A DNA stretch of 64,000 nucleotides from Calliopum simillimum (Eukaryota > Arthropoda > Insecta > Diptera > Lauxaniidae). Under the pieces are notes generated by a model. It had not been told where the DNA came from, did no database searches, and saw nothing but the letters and a program-made list of their open reading frames with translations. Numbering within the stretch: the first letter of the stretch is position 1; each line of letters begins with the position of its first letter. Location: the NCBI GenBank assembly GCA_951812925.1, contig OX638369.1, positions 50,587,061 through 50,651,060 of the forward strand. Reading direction: 5' to 3'. A program made the translations under genes and the position numbers. This document shows positions 48,253-58,595 of the stretch, piece after piece.

Positions 48253-48468
48253 CTAAGAATGTAGCACTCGGTGAATTATAAGCCAGATACTCTTTATTTG
48301 ATGCCCATGCGGGAAATTCATTTTGTTGCACTGCATCAACATTTTCATCTTCATGACGTTTCCAAGGCAGCTGTGATTCGGTTGCAGTAGGTGTGGCCAC
48401 ACGACGTTCACCACCATCAGAATCACGTGAAAAATTACGGTCCTCCTCAGGTATGGCATTCTCTGCAA
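48253..48468 (-). CDS. Coding exon of the minus-strand gene (second visible exon)
   Basis: The acceptor CGCTGCAG|TTGCAGAG sets the start at 48468 and the donor TTCTTAG|GTAAATA sets the end at 48253. The first two bases complete the valine codon begun in exon 59469-59696, 71 codons follow, and the last G is completed as glycine by exon 42283-42640. The product reads AENAIPEEDRNFSRDSDGGE and contains ESQLPWKRHEDEN. Its most striking block is FPAWASNKEYLAYNSPSATF, which looks like a conserved linear motif. A second AG six bases inside the exon (TTGCAG) keeps the frame and could be a tandem alternative acceptor. The overlapping 71-codon ORF in another frame is spurious. Confidence 0.87.
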   Translation of the reverse strand: MQRMPYLRRTVIFHVILMVVNVVWPHLLQPNHSCLGNVMKMKMLMQCNKMNFPHGHQIKSIWLIIHRVLHS

Positions 48469-49136
48469 CTGCAGCGTAAATAAAGTACCAAAATTAATTA
48501 TATATTTAAAAGCAATGTACGTAACGTTACATAAGTTTTAAAAAAGGACAAAAACATAATTAAAATTTAAATATAATTTATTTTTATTTTTTTTTTAATA
48601 AAAAATCTTTAAATGATAACAAGGAGAAAAATAATTAAACAGCATGCATGCACAGCGGCGTTAAACAGTGGTGGCGGAAAGATTACGTTAAAAAAAAATC
48701 ATTGTTAAGCTAAAAACCGTGAATAATAATTATTTGCATCACATAAATCTTTAGTATCCAAGTTCAAATCGTAGTTGATAGGAGAAATGTACATCTAGTG
48801 AGTTGGATACATGAACCATTTGGTATTTTGTTTTTTAACAAAGCTCGCACATTCACATTGGATAAACTTAAGTGAAGAGAGTGTAAGATCTTTTTTTCTT
48901 ATAAAATAATTTTTAAATACAAAAAACCCTTTCCGCGGAACTTTTAAAATCAAATGATAGCAACATATGTAGTATGTTCATGCACAAAAATGCCATGCTT
49001 TGCAGAAACAACAAGAGATGTGTTTTCTTTTTCAAACATTGAAAAATCGACAAATTTTTAATAATTTTCTTAAAAATTTAAAAAAGAAAAAAAATTCAAT
49101 AATTTTGAAAAATACAATCGAATAAACTGAATTTAC
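48469..49136. other. Intron 48469-59468, first part
   Basis: AT-rich. Nothing recognised. Confidence 0.45.
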
Positions 49137-49427
49137 GCTGTTGTAGTTGACAGGCCTTTCTTACCTAATACGGGTTGATTGAATTCAATGGTACCAACCG
49201 TTTTGCTGGATGTCAAAATAAACACATTGTATTTTTAATAGAAAAATATATTTTTTATTAATGTCAAAAAACGGTTTTCAATGGAAAATTACTCCTTTTC
49301 CTTTTATTTTCACTAATCAAGAGATAATCTAAAAAACCGTTAGCACCACTGAATACTTCTCGTATGCGAATAAAGTAACGGCCTGCCTAACATCCTAAAA
49401 AAAAGTTCATGTAACTACAACAGCGTT
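49137..49427. mobile_element. Short TIR element, about 290 bp
   Basis: ACGCTGTTGTAGTTGACAGG at left and, inverted, ACGCTGTTGTAGTTACATG at right. GCCTTTCTTACCTAATACGG also has a partial mirror. Non-coding. Confidence 0.55.
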
Positions 49428-49440
49428 ATCATTACTACAA

Positions 49441-49460
49441 CCCAAGGGGGAAACCGCTTC
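49441..49460. repeat. CCCAAGGGGGAAAC end fragment split by the TTAA insertion
   Basis: CCCAAGGGGGAAACCGCTTC just before the TTAA site resembles the end of the element at 30476. The probable continuation resumes after 50476 (AGAAAGCATTTGTACGC). Its other end was not found. Confidence 0.4.
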
Positions 49461-49464
49461 TTAA

Positions 49465-50472
49465 CACATTGACTGCCAGACCAAATTTTGTACTGTTTCC
49501 CAGGGTGCCAAAAATTTTTTTTTCTATTTTCATGCTTTATATGAAATAACGGTCATTGTTTGGTGTTGAGTTGCGTTTCTACAACTTTTGGAAGTGCTAG
49601 AAAAGATTTAGTCCTGGCTAGTGAATATCATAGCCACGGCACCCTATGTAAAGATAGACGTCTATCTGTTTGCCAAGTGCCGTAGCTATTATTTTCAATA
49701 GCCAGGAAGAAGAAAGAAGTGTTATAAAGTTAGCAGTACTGTATATAAATATATATGGGACGTTTCACGTCAACCGGCCACCTCCGTCGCGAGAATTTGT
49801 GCAGACGGAAAATAAAGTTTTGGATCCCAAAATTTTCGTTTTTTTCAAAGCTTTTGAAAGCCCAGTAGCGCTTTTAAAAATTTCAATATGAAAACGTTGT
49901 AAAACGCGCCGAAAGGGGTCGTAAAATAAATTTTTTTTTTAATATTTTGGCGTAAATTGCATCACCCGGGGGTTTTGGGGGTCGCTGATCACGAATCTGA
50001 AGCCAAAATTTCAGAATTCTTAAATCCAAGATGGCGAATGCACACATTGTGGAAAAATCCTAATTTTGAGCAAGTCGAAAAAATAAAGCTAGAGTTGTTC
50101 AAATTCGTCCAAACTTACACATATAGCTTGGAAATACTTATTGAGGTATCATGCCTGCATAGTTTGAGAAGCCTACCGTTAATTTTTCGACTTTTAGCTA
50201 TAAGAATTTTCCCACACTGAAATAGTTTTTATTATTTCTCAAAATAAATGGCTATAAAATCTAAACAAACCAAAAACTCCTCAAACCAAGTTCACTTAGC
50301 ACTAAGAGTGGTAATAAGCTTTTCGTTTTGTATTGAATTTTGTTTCTAGAGGCTGTGCATTTTTCATGACGAGGCAAAATAACAAAAAACTACTGGCTAT
50401 GGAAATCCATAGCCACAAGCCTGAATGAAACTGTACTGGCTATTGAAATCAATAGCCATGGCAGCCAATGTG
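49465..50472. mobile_element. piggyBac-like non-autonomous element, 1008 bp, TTAA duplications
   Basis: TTAA at 49461-49464 and 50473-50476 flank inverted ends CACATTGACTGCCA and CACATTGGCTGCCA. TTAA target duplication is diagnostic for piggyBac-type elements. Four short palindromes built on TGGCTATNG...ATAGCCA lie near the ends (about 49614-49640, 49678-49706, 50394-50414, 50439-50462). No transposase frame is seen. Confidence 0.8.
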
Positions 50473-50789
50473 TTAAGAAAGCATTTGTACGCATAGAAAT
50501 TTACAAGCGCGCACACAATGATTTTTTGTAAGACTGATGTAAGCATTTGACAAAATATATTTTACAAAAAATTTCTTTAACATATATACAAATTTTACAA
50601 GGCTTCAAAAGAGCCACTTAAGAATTTAAAAGTAAAAACACAAAAAAGGCTTTCAAGAAAAATGATTTTTTGTAGTAACTACATAGTAAAGATTTTATAA
50701 AAATATTTTTTCTAAAATATTTAACATAAACCAGGCAATAAAATATTTTTTTTTTTTTAGACCAAAATTTTTAATTCATGAAAATCGCA
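50473..50789. other. Unassigned intronic DNA
   Basis: Nothing recognised beyond the possible continuation of the CCCAAG element. Confidence 0.35.
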
Positions 50790-51775
50790 TAAAAAATTGG
50801 CTTAATCGATATTGGTTCAAAAGTTATTAACAATATATACTTAGTAGTGTGCTGCGAAATTCTTTTTGAGTAGTGGAGAAAAACTAGACATCTTACGGAA
50901 AAATGCATAAGGCATAAAATGCTTTGAATCGTCTAAGGATCAATTAAATTTATAAAATTGTACAAAAAATTCTGAAAAAATTCACACTTGTTTAGACGAT
51001 TTTAAGCATTTTATGCCATATACACTATTTCCGTCAGAAGCCTTGTTTTTCTCTACTACTTAAAAAAGAATTGCATGGTACATTAAACGGAGGGTCTAAC
51101 AAAAGTTCGCTTAGTAGGTGTCATGGTATAAATTTTTGGTAAGTCAAAAAATTGCGTACTATTTGTTATAGTCTTACGATAGATCATTTTAATTTTCAGA
51201 AAGATCGATCAAAATGGAGAGAAGAAAACGTAAAATTCGTGAAACAATGTTAGCAGATATTGCAGTGTCAACGCTGCATGAGATTCGGTTTGCTATTCTT
51301 TTTGGATTTCGACGTAAGCCCAAGTCTGTTGAAGTATTTAGAGAATGCCAAATAGCATTTGAAGTTAATGCGCCATCCCTCGTGATTATTTCAAAGTGAT
51401 TCCGAAGATTCCAGACAGGTCATTTTTCTGTGGAGGACAAACCACAAGAAAGTCACCAAAAAACTTCGACTGATTCTGCAAGTTTAGCGCTCATGCAGTC
51501 TAAAATTTACGAAGATCCAAGATTGACTCAGGAAATCATTGCTGAGGAATTGGGCTTGAATGTCATGGCTGTATCGCGAAAATTAAAAAATGATCTAGGG
51601 TACACGAAGAAATCTGCACGATGGGTTCCTAGAATTTTAAGTGATGCTCAAAAAGAGGCATGTGTACGTATAAATTTAATATATTTTTTATCCAGTTTTT
51701 TCAATTCTACTAAGCGAACTTTTGTTAGGCCCCTCGTATTGTTCATAACTTTTGAATCAATATCGATTGCCCAAA
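50790..51775. repeat. Inverted-repeat locus holding a foldback and a deleted mariner
   Basis: Outer arms AATCGATATTGGTTCAAAAG (about 50806-50825) and its mirror (about 51748-51772) enclose two things: a palindrome at 50853-51074 (GTAGTGGAGAAAAAC, GGCATAAAATGCTT mirrored) and the mariner-type element at 51092-51732. The two arms are older than the insertions between them. Confidence 0.6.
51092..51732 (+). mobile_element. Internally deleted mariner-type element with transposase N-terminal remnant
   Basis: The inverted ends GGGTCTAACAAAAGTTCGCT and GGGCCTAACAAAAGTTCGCT continue as TAGTAG. Inside, on the + strand, are MERRKRKIRETMLADIA (51214 onward) and, after frame breaks, GHFSVEDKPQESHQK and LTQEIIAEELGLNVMAVSRK, then GYTKKSARWVP (51420-51625). 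These correspond to the two helix-turn-helix regions of mariner transposase including the WVP motif. The catalytic domain is missing. Confidence 0.85.
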
Positions 51776-51951
51776 TTTTTTCCTTGGATATAATTTTTAG
51801 ATATGTGGAGAGTGCTCAAATATTTTTTATAATTTTTTCAGATTCGGAGAAGTTGCTTTAATTTTTATTTATTTGAAAAAGGGATTTTCAATAAGAAATG
51901 AAAAATTTTTGTACAAAAAAAAAAAAAAAACTATTTTATTCCCCGATCTAT

Positions 51952-52996
51952 CCCAGTGTGCCAAACGGACTCGTTTCGGATCCGTAACGGGTTCATATTT
52001 TCGTTCTTTTTATCCGTTACGGAATCCGTTACGTATCCGTTACTGATCCGTTTGCGGGAAGAATTCCTAAAAAAAAACGAATCGTTTTTTCTTCTTTCAT
52101 GGATACGTTTCGAACCTGTAACGTACATCAAAAACGAATTCAAAACGGATTCGCTTTTAGTAATGTTAAAGCTGCTTATAAAAAAAAAGAAAACAGGGTG
52201 AAGCGCTTATTTTTAATTAAAAAAAACAAAATAACAAAAAAAAAAAAAATTACTAGCCCGGCCGTGAGTCGAACTCAGGCTCCCGGGGTATTCCTCTTTC
52301 ATACACGAGACGTTAGACAACTAGGCTATTGACCGATATGATGTTTACTTAACTGATGTAGACTTATTTGATGTTGGGATTTAAAGTTTGTATATTAAAC
52401 AAATTTCTGTTGTTTTTTTATAAATATTCTGTGTTCATTTTCTTCCCTTCTTTTGATAAAAAATGTTATATACTCAAATTTGGAATCAAAAACATTTTTT
52501 CAAACAGAGTTTGAAAAGTTTACAAAAAATCATACGCAATAAAATAAAAAGAAAAAAAAAAAAACAAATCAAAAATATTTTTTTTATCATAAAAATTAAA
52601 TAAAGCAAATCCGTTTTGAATTCGTATTTGAAGTATTCACGGAATCGAAACGGATTTGCCCAGGTTCGAATCCAACCAGAGGTGGATTTTTACCCTTTAT
52701 TTTTCTTCCTTTTTTTTCTTTTTAGTATTTTTTAATTGCTAATAGGCGCATCAAAACGGTTTTTTTCTGTAAATATACAGCATTAACATATTTAAAAGCA
52801 AATCCGTTTTGAATTCGTTTTTACATAAGTTTCGGATTCGAAACGGGCCCGCACTGCGGAATTTAATTTTTTTTTTATTCGCTAATAAGCGCTTCAAAAT
52901 GTTTTTTTTCTTTATCTAAACAAAGCGTTTTGAATTCGTTTTTGATGTACGTAACGGATTCGAAACGGATCCTCATCCGTTTTTGAGCACATTGGG
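51952..52996. mobile_element. CCCAGTGTGC-family TIR element, copy A
   Basis: The ends CCCAGTGTGCCAAACGGA and, inverted, CCCAATGTGC are flanked by AT on both sides. The element is 1045 bp, built from many CGTTTCGGATCCGTAACG/CCGTTACTGATCCG words near the left end, an A-tract plus tRNA-like module, and AAATCCGTTTTGAATTCG words at right. Compared with B and C it lacks about 50 bp near the right end. No protein is encoded; short frames in it (51931-52332) are chance. Confidence 0.85.
52255..52337 (-). repeat. tRNA-like module in copy A
   Basis: On the minus strand TAGCCTAGTTGTCTAACG resembles an A-box/D-arm and CTGAGTTCGACTCACGG resembles a T-arm/B-box, with GGGCTA after it. The acceptor and anticodon arms pair poorly, so it is a derived sequence, not a working tRNA. 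A second, plus-strand B-box-like word, CCAGGTTCGAATCCAACC, is at about 52660. Confidence 0.6.
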
Positions 52997-53048
52997 ATGT
53001 TATGTAAATATTTTATAAAAAAATAAATTTTCCAAATTTTTACTAGTT

Positions 53049-54148
53049 CCCAGTGTGCCAAACGGACTCGTTTCGGATCCGTAACGGGTTCATATTTTCG
53101 TTCTTTTTATCCGTTACGGAATCCGTTAAGTATCCGTTACTGATCCGTTTGCGGGAAGGATTCCTAAAAAAAAAACGAATCGTTTTTTCTTCTTTTATGG
53201 ATCCCTTTCGAACCTGTAACGTATATCAAAAACGAATTCAAAACGGATTCGCTTTTAATAATGTTAATGCTGCTTATAAAAAACAGGGTGAAGCGCTTAT
53301 TTTTAATTAAAAAAAAACAAAATAACAAAAAAAAAAAAAATTACTAGCCCGGCCGGGAGTCGAACTCAGGCTCCCGGGGTATTACTCTTTCATACACGAG
53401 ACGTTAGACAACTAGGCTACTGACCGATATGATGTTTACTTAACTGATGTAGACTAATTTGATGTTGAGATTTAAAGTTTGTATATTAAACAAATTTCTG
53501 TTGTTTTTTTATAAGTATTCTGTGTTGTTTTTCTTCCCTTCTTTTGATAAAAAATGTTATATACTCAAATTTGGAATCAAAAACATTTTTTCAAACAGAG
53601 TTTGAAAAGTTTACAAAAAATTATACGCAATAAAATAAAAAGAAAAAAAAAAAAAACAAATCAAAAATATTTTTTTTTATCATAAAAATTAAATAAAGCA
53701 AATCCGTTTTGAGTTCGTTTTTGAAGTATTTACGGAATCGAAACGGATTTGCCCAGGTTCGAATCCTACCAGAGGTGGATTTTTACCCTTTATTTTTCTT
53801 CCTTTTTTTTCTTTTTATTATTTTTTAATTGCTAATAGGCGCATCAAAACGGTTTTTTTCTGTAAATATACAGCATTAACATATTTAAAAGCAAATCCGT
53901 TTTGAATTCGTTTTTACATAAGTTTCGGATTCGAAACGGGCCCGCACTGCGGAATTTAATTTTTTTTTATTCGCTAATAAGCGCTTCAAAATGTTCTTTT
54001 TTTTTATCCAAACAAAGCGTTTTGAATTCGTTTTTGATGTACGTTACGGGTTCGAAATGGATCCGTTACCGCGGATTACGTTTTTTATACCTTTATGAAC
54101 TCGTAATGGATTCGAAACGGATCCTCATCCGTTTTTGTGCACATTGGG
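53049..54148. mobile_element. CCCAGTGTGC-family TIR element, copy B
   Basis: 1100 bp with the same ends, order and internal words as copy A, plus CCGTTACCGCGGATTACG near the right end. TT lies on both sides. It starts 53 bp after copy A ends. Confidence 0.85.
53347..53428 (-). repeat. tRNA-like module in copy B
   Basis: Same module as in copy A, with CTGAGTTCGACTCCCGG as the T-arm-like segment. The plus-strand word CCAGGTTCGAATCCTACC is at about 53753. Confidence 0.6.
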
Positions 54149-54150
54149 TT

Positions 54151-55242
54151 CCCAGTGTGCCAAACGGACTCGTTTCGGATCCGTAACGGGTTCATATTTT
54201 CGTTCTTTTTATCCGTTACGTATCCGTTACTGATCCGTTTGCGGGAAGGATTCCTAAAAAAAAAAACGAATCATTTTTTCTTCTTTTATGGATACGTTTC
54301 GAACCTGTAACGTACATCAAAAACGAATTCAAAACGGATTCGCTTTTAATAATGATAATGCTGCTTATAAAAAAAAAGAAAACAGGGTGAAGCGCTTATT
54401 TTTAATTAAAAAAAACAAAATAACAAAAAAAAAAAAAAAATTACTAGCCCGGCCGGGAGTCGAACTCAGGCTCCCGGGGCATTACTCTTTCATACACGAG
54501 ACGTTAGACAACTAGGCTATTGGCCGATATGATGTTTACTTAACTGATGTAGACTTATTTGATGTTGAGATTTAAAGTTTGTATATTAAACAAATTTCTG
54601 TTGTTTTTTTATAAGTATTCTGTGTTGTTTTTCTTCCCTTCTTTTGATAAAAAATGTTATATACTCAAATTTGGAATCAAAAACATTTTTTTAAACAGAG
54701 TTTGAAAAGTTTACAAAAAATCATACGCAATAAAATAAAAAGAAAAAAAAAACAAATCAAAAATATTTTTTTTATCATAAAAATTAAATAAAGCAAATCC
54801 GTTTTGAGTTCGTATTTGAAGTATTTACGGAATCGAAACGGATTTGCCCAGGTTCGAATCCTACCAGAGGTGGATTTTTACCCTTTATTTTTCTTCCTTT
54901 TTTTTCTTTTTATTATTTTTTAATTGCTAATAGGCGCATCAAAACGGTTTTTTTCTGTAAATATACAGCATTAACATATTTAAAAGCAAATCCGTTTTGA
55001 ATTCGTTTTTACATAAGTTTCGGATTCGAAACGGGCCCGCACTGCGGAATTTAATTTTTTTCATTCGCTAATAAGCGCTTCAAAATGTTCTTTTTTTTTA
55101 TCCAAACAAAGCGTTTTGAATTCGTTTTTGATGTACGTTACGGGTTCGAAATGGATCCGTTACCGCGGATTACGTTTTTTATACCTTTATGAACTCGTAA
55201 TGGATTCGAAACGGATCCTCATCCGTTTTTGTGCACATTGGG
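54151..55242. mobile_element. CCCAGTGTGC-family TIR element, copy C
   Basis: 1092 bp, nearly identical to copy B and separated from it by only TT; TT also follows it. The head-to-tail order A-B-C suggests local duplication or insertion side by side. Confidence 0.85.
54447..54528 (-). repeat. tRNA-like module in copy C
   Basis: Same module as in copies A and B, preceded on the plus strand by an A-tract. CCAGGTTCGAATCCTACC recurs near 54848 on the plus strand. Confidence 0.6.
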
Positions 55243-55581
55243 TTGCTACAAAAAATAATTTTTTTTAAAGTGTTTTTTACGTTTAAATTTTTAGGTGGCT
55301 CGGAAATCTACTGCAAACTTCGGGGCGCTTACATCCTAGGACAGCTTACATCCTGGAGAGAGGGATTTTCATAAATTTTAAAGGACCACTACCAGGAATA
55401 TTCTTTATTTTGTAACAGGCTAAACGAGATTGAAATCAAATAAAAAACAATAATTAAAGTTTCAATGCTTTCGCTCAAACGTTTCGAGAATTATTTGTCC
55501 TCTTCCTCAGAGCGTCTGACGTAAGATTTGCTAGTTCCTCAACATAAAATTTCCTTTCCTCCTTATTATATCTATATGTAA
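55243..55581. other. Unassigned intronic DNA
   Basis: A short repeat CTTACATCCTAGGACAGC / GCTTACATCCTGG lies near 55328-55352. Nothing else recognised. Confidence 0.4.
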
Positions 55582-55945
55582 GGTACTATTTTGTTTCGGG
55601 AACAGGCAACACTAATGTCAATAACTAAAATCTGGCAACACCATAATAAAGTTCAACATTTTTTTACATAAACGTACTCACAACGTTTTGATGCACAAGT
55701 GCTATTTGTTTTGTTTACAGTGAGTTAAGAAAATTTAATTTGGCAAGCCTTTTTTTGATGCAAAATCGAATGTATTGAAGTGGAACTAATGTGCAAGGAT
55801 GTCTCTATCTCACAATTTGTCACATGACGATCTTGCATTATCAGTTCATGCACTGTATCGATGTTTTGTGTTACAACAACCGATTTTGGACGACCTTCAC
55901 GGAATCCGTAGGCGACCGAACTACGAACTATACTGTGGTCGTAAT
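55582..55945 (-). mobile_element. Truncated mariner-like copy, relative of 26533-27190
   Basis: It begins with the same long terminal repeat (GGCAACACTAATGTCAATAA, CATAAACGTACTCACAACG, CAAGTGCTATTTGTTTTGTT). From about 55757 it reads antisense through the N-terminal transposase sequence (on minus: IDTVHELI-like, then GRPKSVV-like with changes). It breaks off near 55945 without a second terminus. Confidence 0.75.
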
Positions 55946-56200
55946 AGAACCGTAAATAGGAAGATCATGGGCTAGAAAAATGGGTGGTGCCACGGGCTTT
56001 ACTTTACCATAATTCGTCACACCCCGGAAACGGTTTGAGCCAGTTTAATGAAATTTGGTACAGATGTGAAGGGTATAAGACAATTAATATCCACTGAAAA
56101 AATGGGCGCCCCCTGAAAACTAAACTAATCATATCACCGAAATTATAAAGAGCACCAGAAAAAATAATATTCACAAAAAAATTCACGAAAGGGTTAATTT
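55946..56200. repeat. GTGCCACGGGC / AAATTTGGTACAGA box repeat fragment
   Basis: GGTGGTGCCACGGGCTTTAC and TTTAATGAAATTTGGTACAG resemble the boxes in the 15.1-16.2 kb element. Only about one to two units are present, with no ends. Confidence 0.4.
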
Positions 56201-57798
56201 AAAAAAAAAAAAAAATTTTATAAAATTATTCTTAGTTATCCCTTTGCTACAGTTATTGGTTCAAATAATATCAAACTTTTGCTTTTATTAATTTCGCACA
56301 GAAAAACAATGTGGAAGGTTTAGAAAATAATTTATGACAAAAAAAAAAGCGAAAACTATGCTAAACTTTAAAAAATTTAAAAAACTAGGCTCATTCTAAT
56401 GGTATTAGTCCCATTCGTCTAAGTTTTCTCTTATGAGAGATACACACAAAAGTGTTTGGAAAAGTACTCTTTACCATACAACTCATACCAGAAACAAAGA
56501 AATAAAATGCGCATCCTGTTAATATTAATATAATGGGCTCTCCTTGCACCAGAATTATTATTTTCTATCCTTTCAACTATTAAACCTGTTTGAAAGCAAA
56601 AAGGAAACAAAAACAAAAATTTGAAGCAGTCTATTGTACATTTAAATTTTCTAAATCTCTATTTTTTTTTAGAAATAAGTGTTAAAAAATCGAGTAAAGA
56701 AAGACTAAAAACCTAATAATAGAGGTTATTTTGAATAATGGCTTTCTCTATGTATAAGGATACAATTTTTGTTGCCATAAAGTTCACTCAAAAAATATTT
56801 TGTTTTTGACAATGTTCGGGGAGAGTCAGATTATCATCAACAGAACGTTGTTGCCCGGAAAGTAATTTTTTTTTTTTTTTTTTTGGTAAAATTGAAAATG
56901 CTATTTGTATGAATGTGTACCGTAATTACTTAATGTAATCACTCAATAAACAGTGCGTTAAGTTTTTATAACTTTAATAAGAAAGCATTTGAAGCGATGA
57001 TTGTTAACGCCCCACATGGTAATGTTTCATGTGGGGCTTTAAGAATCGTCGATACATTTAATTTTTTAGACAAAATATCAGCTACACTTGGAGCAAAGAG
57101 GCCAAGCAAAATGCAAAGGCGATAATGACTTGCAATTGATGATGAGGATGAAATAATGTGTATATCTTTACGAGTATGAATATATTGGATATTGTAGAAT
57201 AATAAACGTTTAATGTGAAATAGACTATATGTTCAACATGATAAATCTATTAGAAATCTAAGAAATTAGCATATAGTTACAAGCCGTAGATATATTTTTG
57301 AGAGGAGGGAAAGTCCTTCCTCAAATAAAAATGTTTTGCTTGTAAACTTAGAATATTGTAAAAAATATATTTACGTTCATATGCCACAATACCCGACTAA
57401 AGTGTGCGTATGCCTTAATGATCCTAATAATCATCTGTATTGGCAGTCACAGTTTTCTTTTTTTTTTAAAGTTTTTTAGTTTTTTAACTATTTAAAAAGG
57501 CAGTGTTCTCGCCCAAACAACTATACCTTTGCGTTCATCTGCATTTTAAGAATTTGCAGTCTGTTTATCTTTGAACTTTGGAATCATTAAGGACATTCGT
57601 GACTGAATGACATGTAAAATGAGAAAAAAAAAATATAAAACAATTATTTTTTTAATAGGAAAAACCAGTTGCGGAAATATTTTACCACAATAACTATTTG
57701 CTAATATTCTATGTACCATATATATATATATATAAAGGATTCATAATATATAGTTTTTACTATGTTAATCAAGTGTATACATAGAGCAGGTATAAGAT
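56201..57798. other. Unassigned intronic DNA with a TTAA-flanked hairpin
   Basis: At 57004-57042 TTAACGCCCCACATG faces CATGTGGGGCTTTAA across 9 bases, a 10-bp perfect stem bounded by TTAA. TA microsatellite lies at about 57720-57735. T- and A-runs occur near 56198 and 56866. No gene is recognised. Confidence 0.5.
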
Positions 57799-58595
57799 AT
57801 ATGAGCCGTTGAAAATGACAATGGTGCAACTTCAAAAGTAATGTCATAATATTAATTGGTGCCGTGACATAATCCCCACGGACATAATCCCCATTCACGA
57901 TATGGGGATTATGTCCGCAAGTTATTCGGACATAATCCCCATTTTTTCAATGGGGATTTTTTCAATGGGGATTATGTCCGCAAGTGTTTCGGACATAATC
58001 CCCAGGAAAAAACGCACATAGTCCCCATAACGATATTTTGTTTTTGACAACAGAAGCAGCTCAGGATTTAAAACTCCCAAAAAGCCAACACCGGCTTCGA
58101 AGCGGCCTTCGGCCGCTAATCAGTCTATGCTATATCCAACACCTAGTTTGCTAGCCACAGTAATTTTTCATAAGAGTAGGGGTAAGTGGGCGGCTTGCGG
58201 CCGCAGCTCAGGATTTAAAACTCCCAAAAATCCAACACCGGCTTCGTGGCGGCCTTCGGCCGCGGATCAGTCTATGACATCCAACACTATATAAATTTTT
58301 TAAATGGATTATTGCAAAAATTTTGTTCAATCTTAATTAAATTTTGCGGACATAACCCCCATGGCGAAAATGGGGATTATGTCCGTTGGGGTTATGTCCG
58401 GTAACCACATTTTGTTAGGGATGAATAAAATTGATTTCTGTTTTCACAAAAAATTTACTTGATGATATGGAATTGTTGAAGTTAAGTCGAAAAAATGATG
58501 TCGATCAAATGGCCGATCATTATGGCACATAATTTATATGATATTACTTTTGCCCCGTTTTGGAGTTGCACCATTGTCATTTTGAACGGCTCATA
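57799..58595. mobile_element. Dispersed repeat R with its own inverted ends, host of a nested element
   Basis: Ends TATGAGCCGTTGAAAATGAC and, inverted, TATGAGCCGTTCAAAATGAC continue as AATGGTGCAACT. It matches the copies at 21.0, 29.4 and 34.8-35.5 kb. An element of about 550 bp (57859-58407) sits in it; related copies lack that piece. Confidence 0.8.
57859..58407. mobile_element. Nested TIR element with a two-way array of CGGACATAATCCCCA
   Basis: Imperfect inverted ends of about 65 bp begin GGTGCCGTGACATAATCC and GGTTACCGGACATAACC. Within about 155 bp of the left end and 75 bp of the right end there are about eleven copies of the motif, six of them exact 15-mers, in alternating orientation. 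The middle holds a two-copy direct repeat of about 85 bp, 147 bp apart (CAGCTCAGGATTTAAAACTC at 58057 and 58204). Each copy contains a 6-bp-stem GC hairpin GCGGCC-TTC-GGCCGC or a close variant. It encodes no protein and is GC-richer than its surroundings. I do not recognise the family. Confidence 0.75.

Noticed and set aside
48253..48468. 71-codon minus frame beginning MQRMPYLRR
   Set aside because: It is a different frame of the true exon and does not join in phase with the neighbouring exons.
52255..54528. Functional tRNA genes in the 52-55 kb elements
   Set aside because: A- and B-box-like words exist, but acceptor and anticodon stems do not pair and the invariant T before the anticodon is not found.
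57874..58400. CRISPR-like array
   Set aside because: The motif copies alternate in orientation, spacing is irregular and the context is eukaryotic intron.
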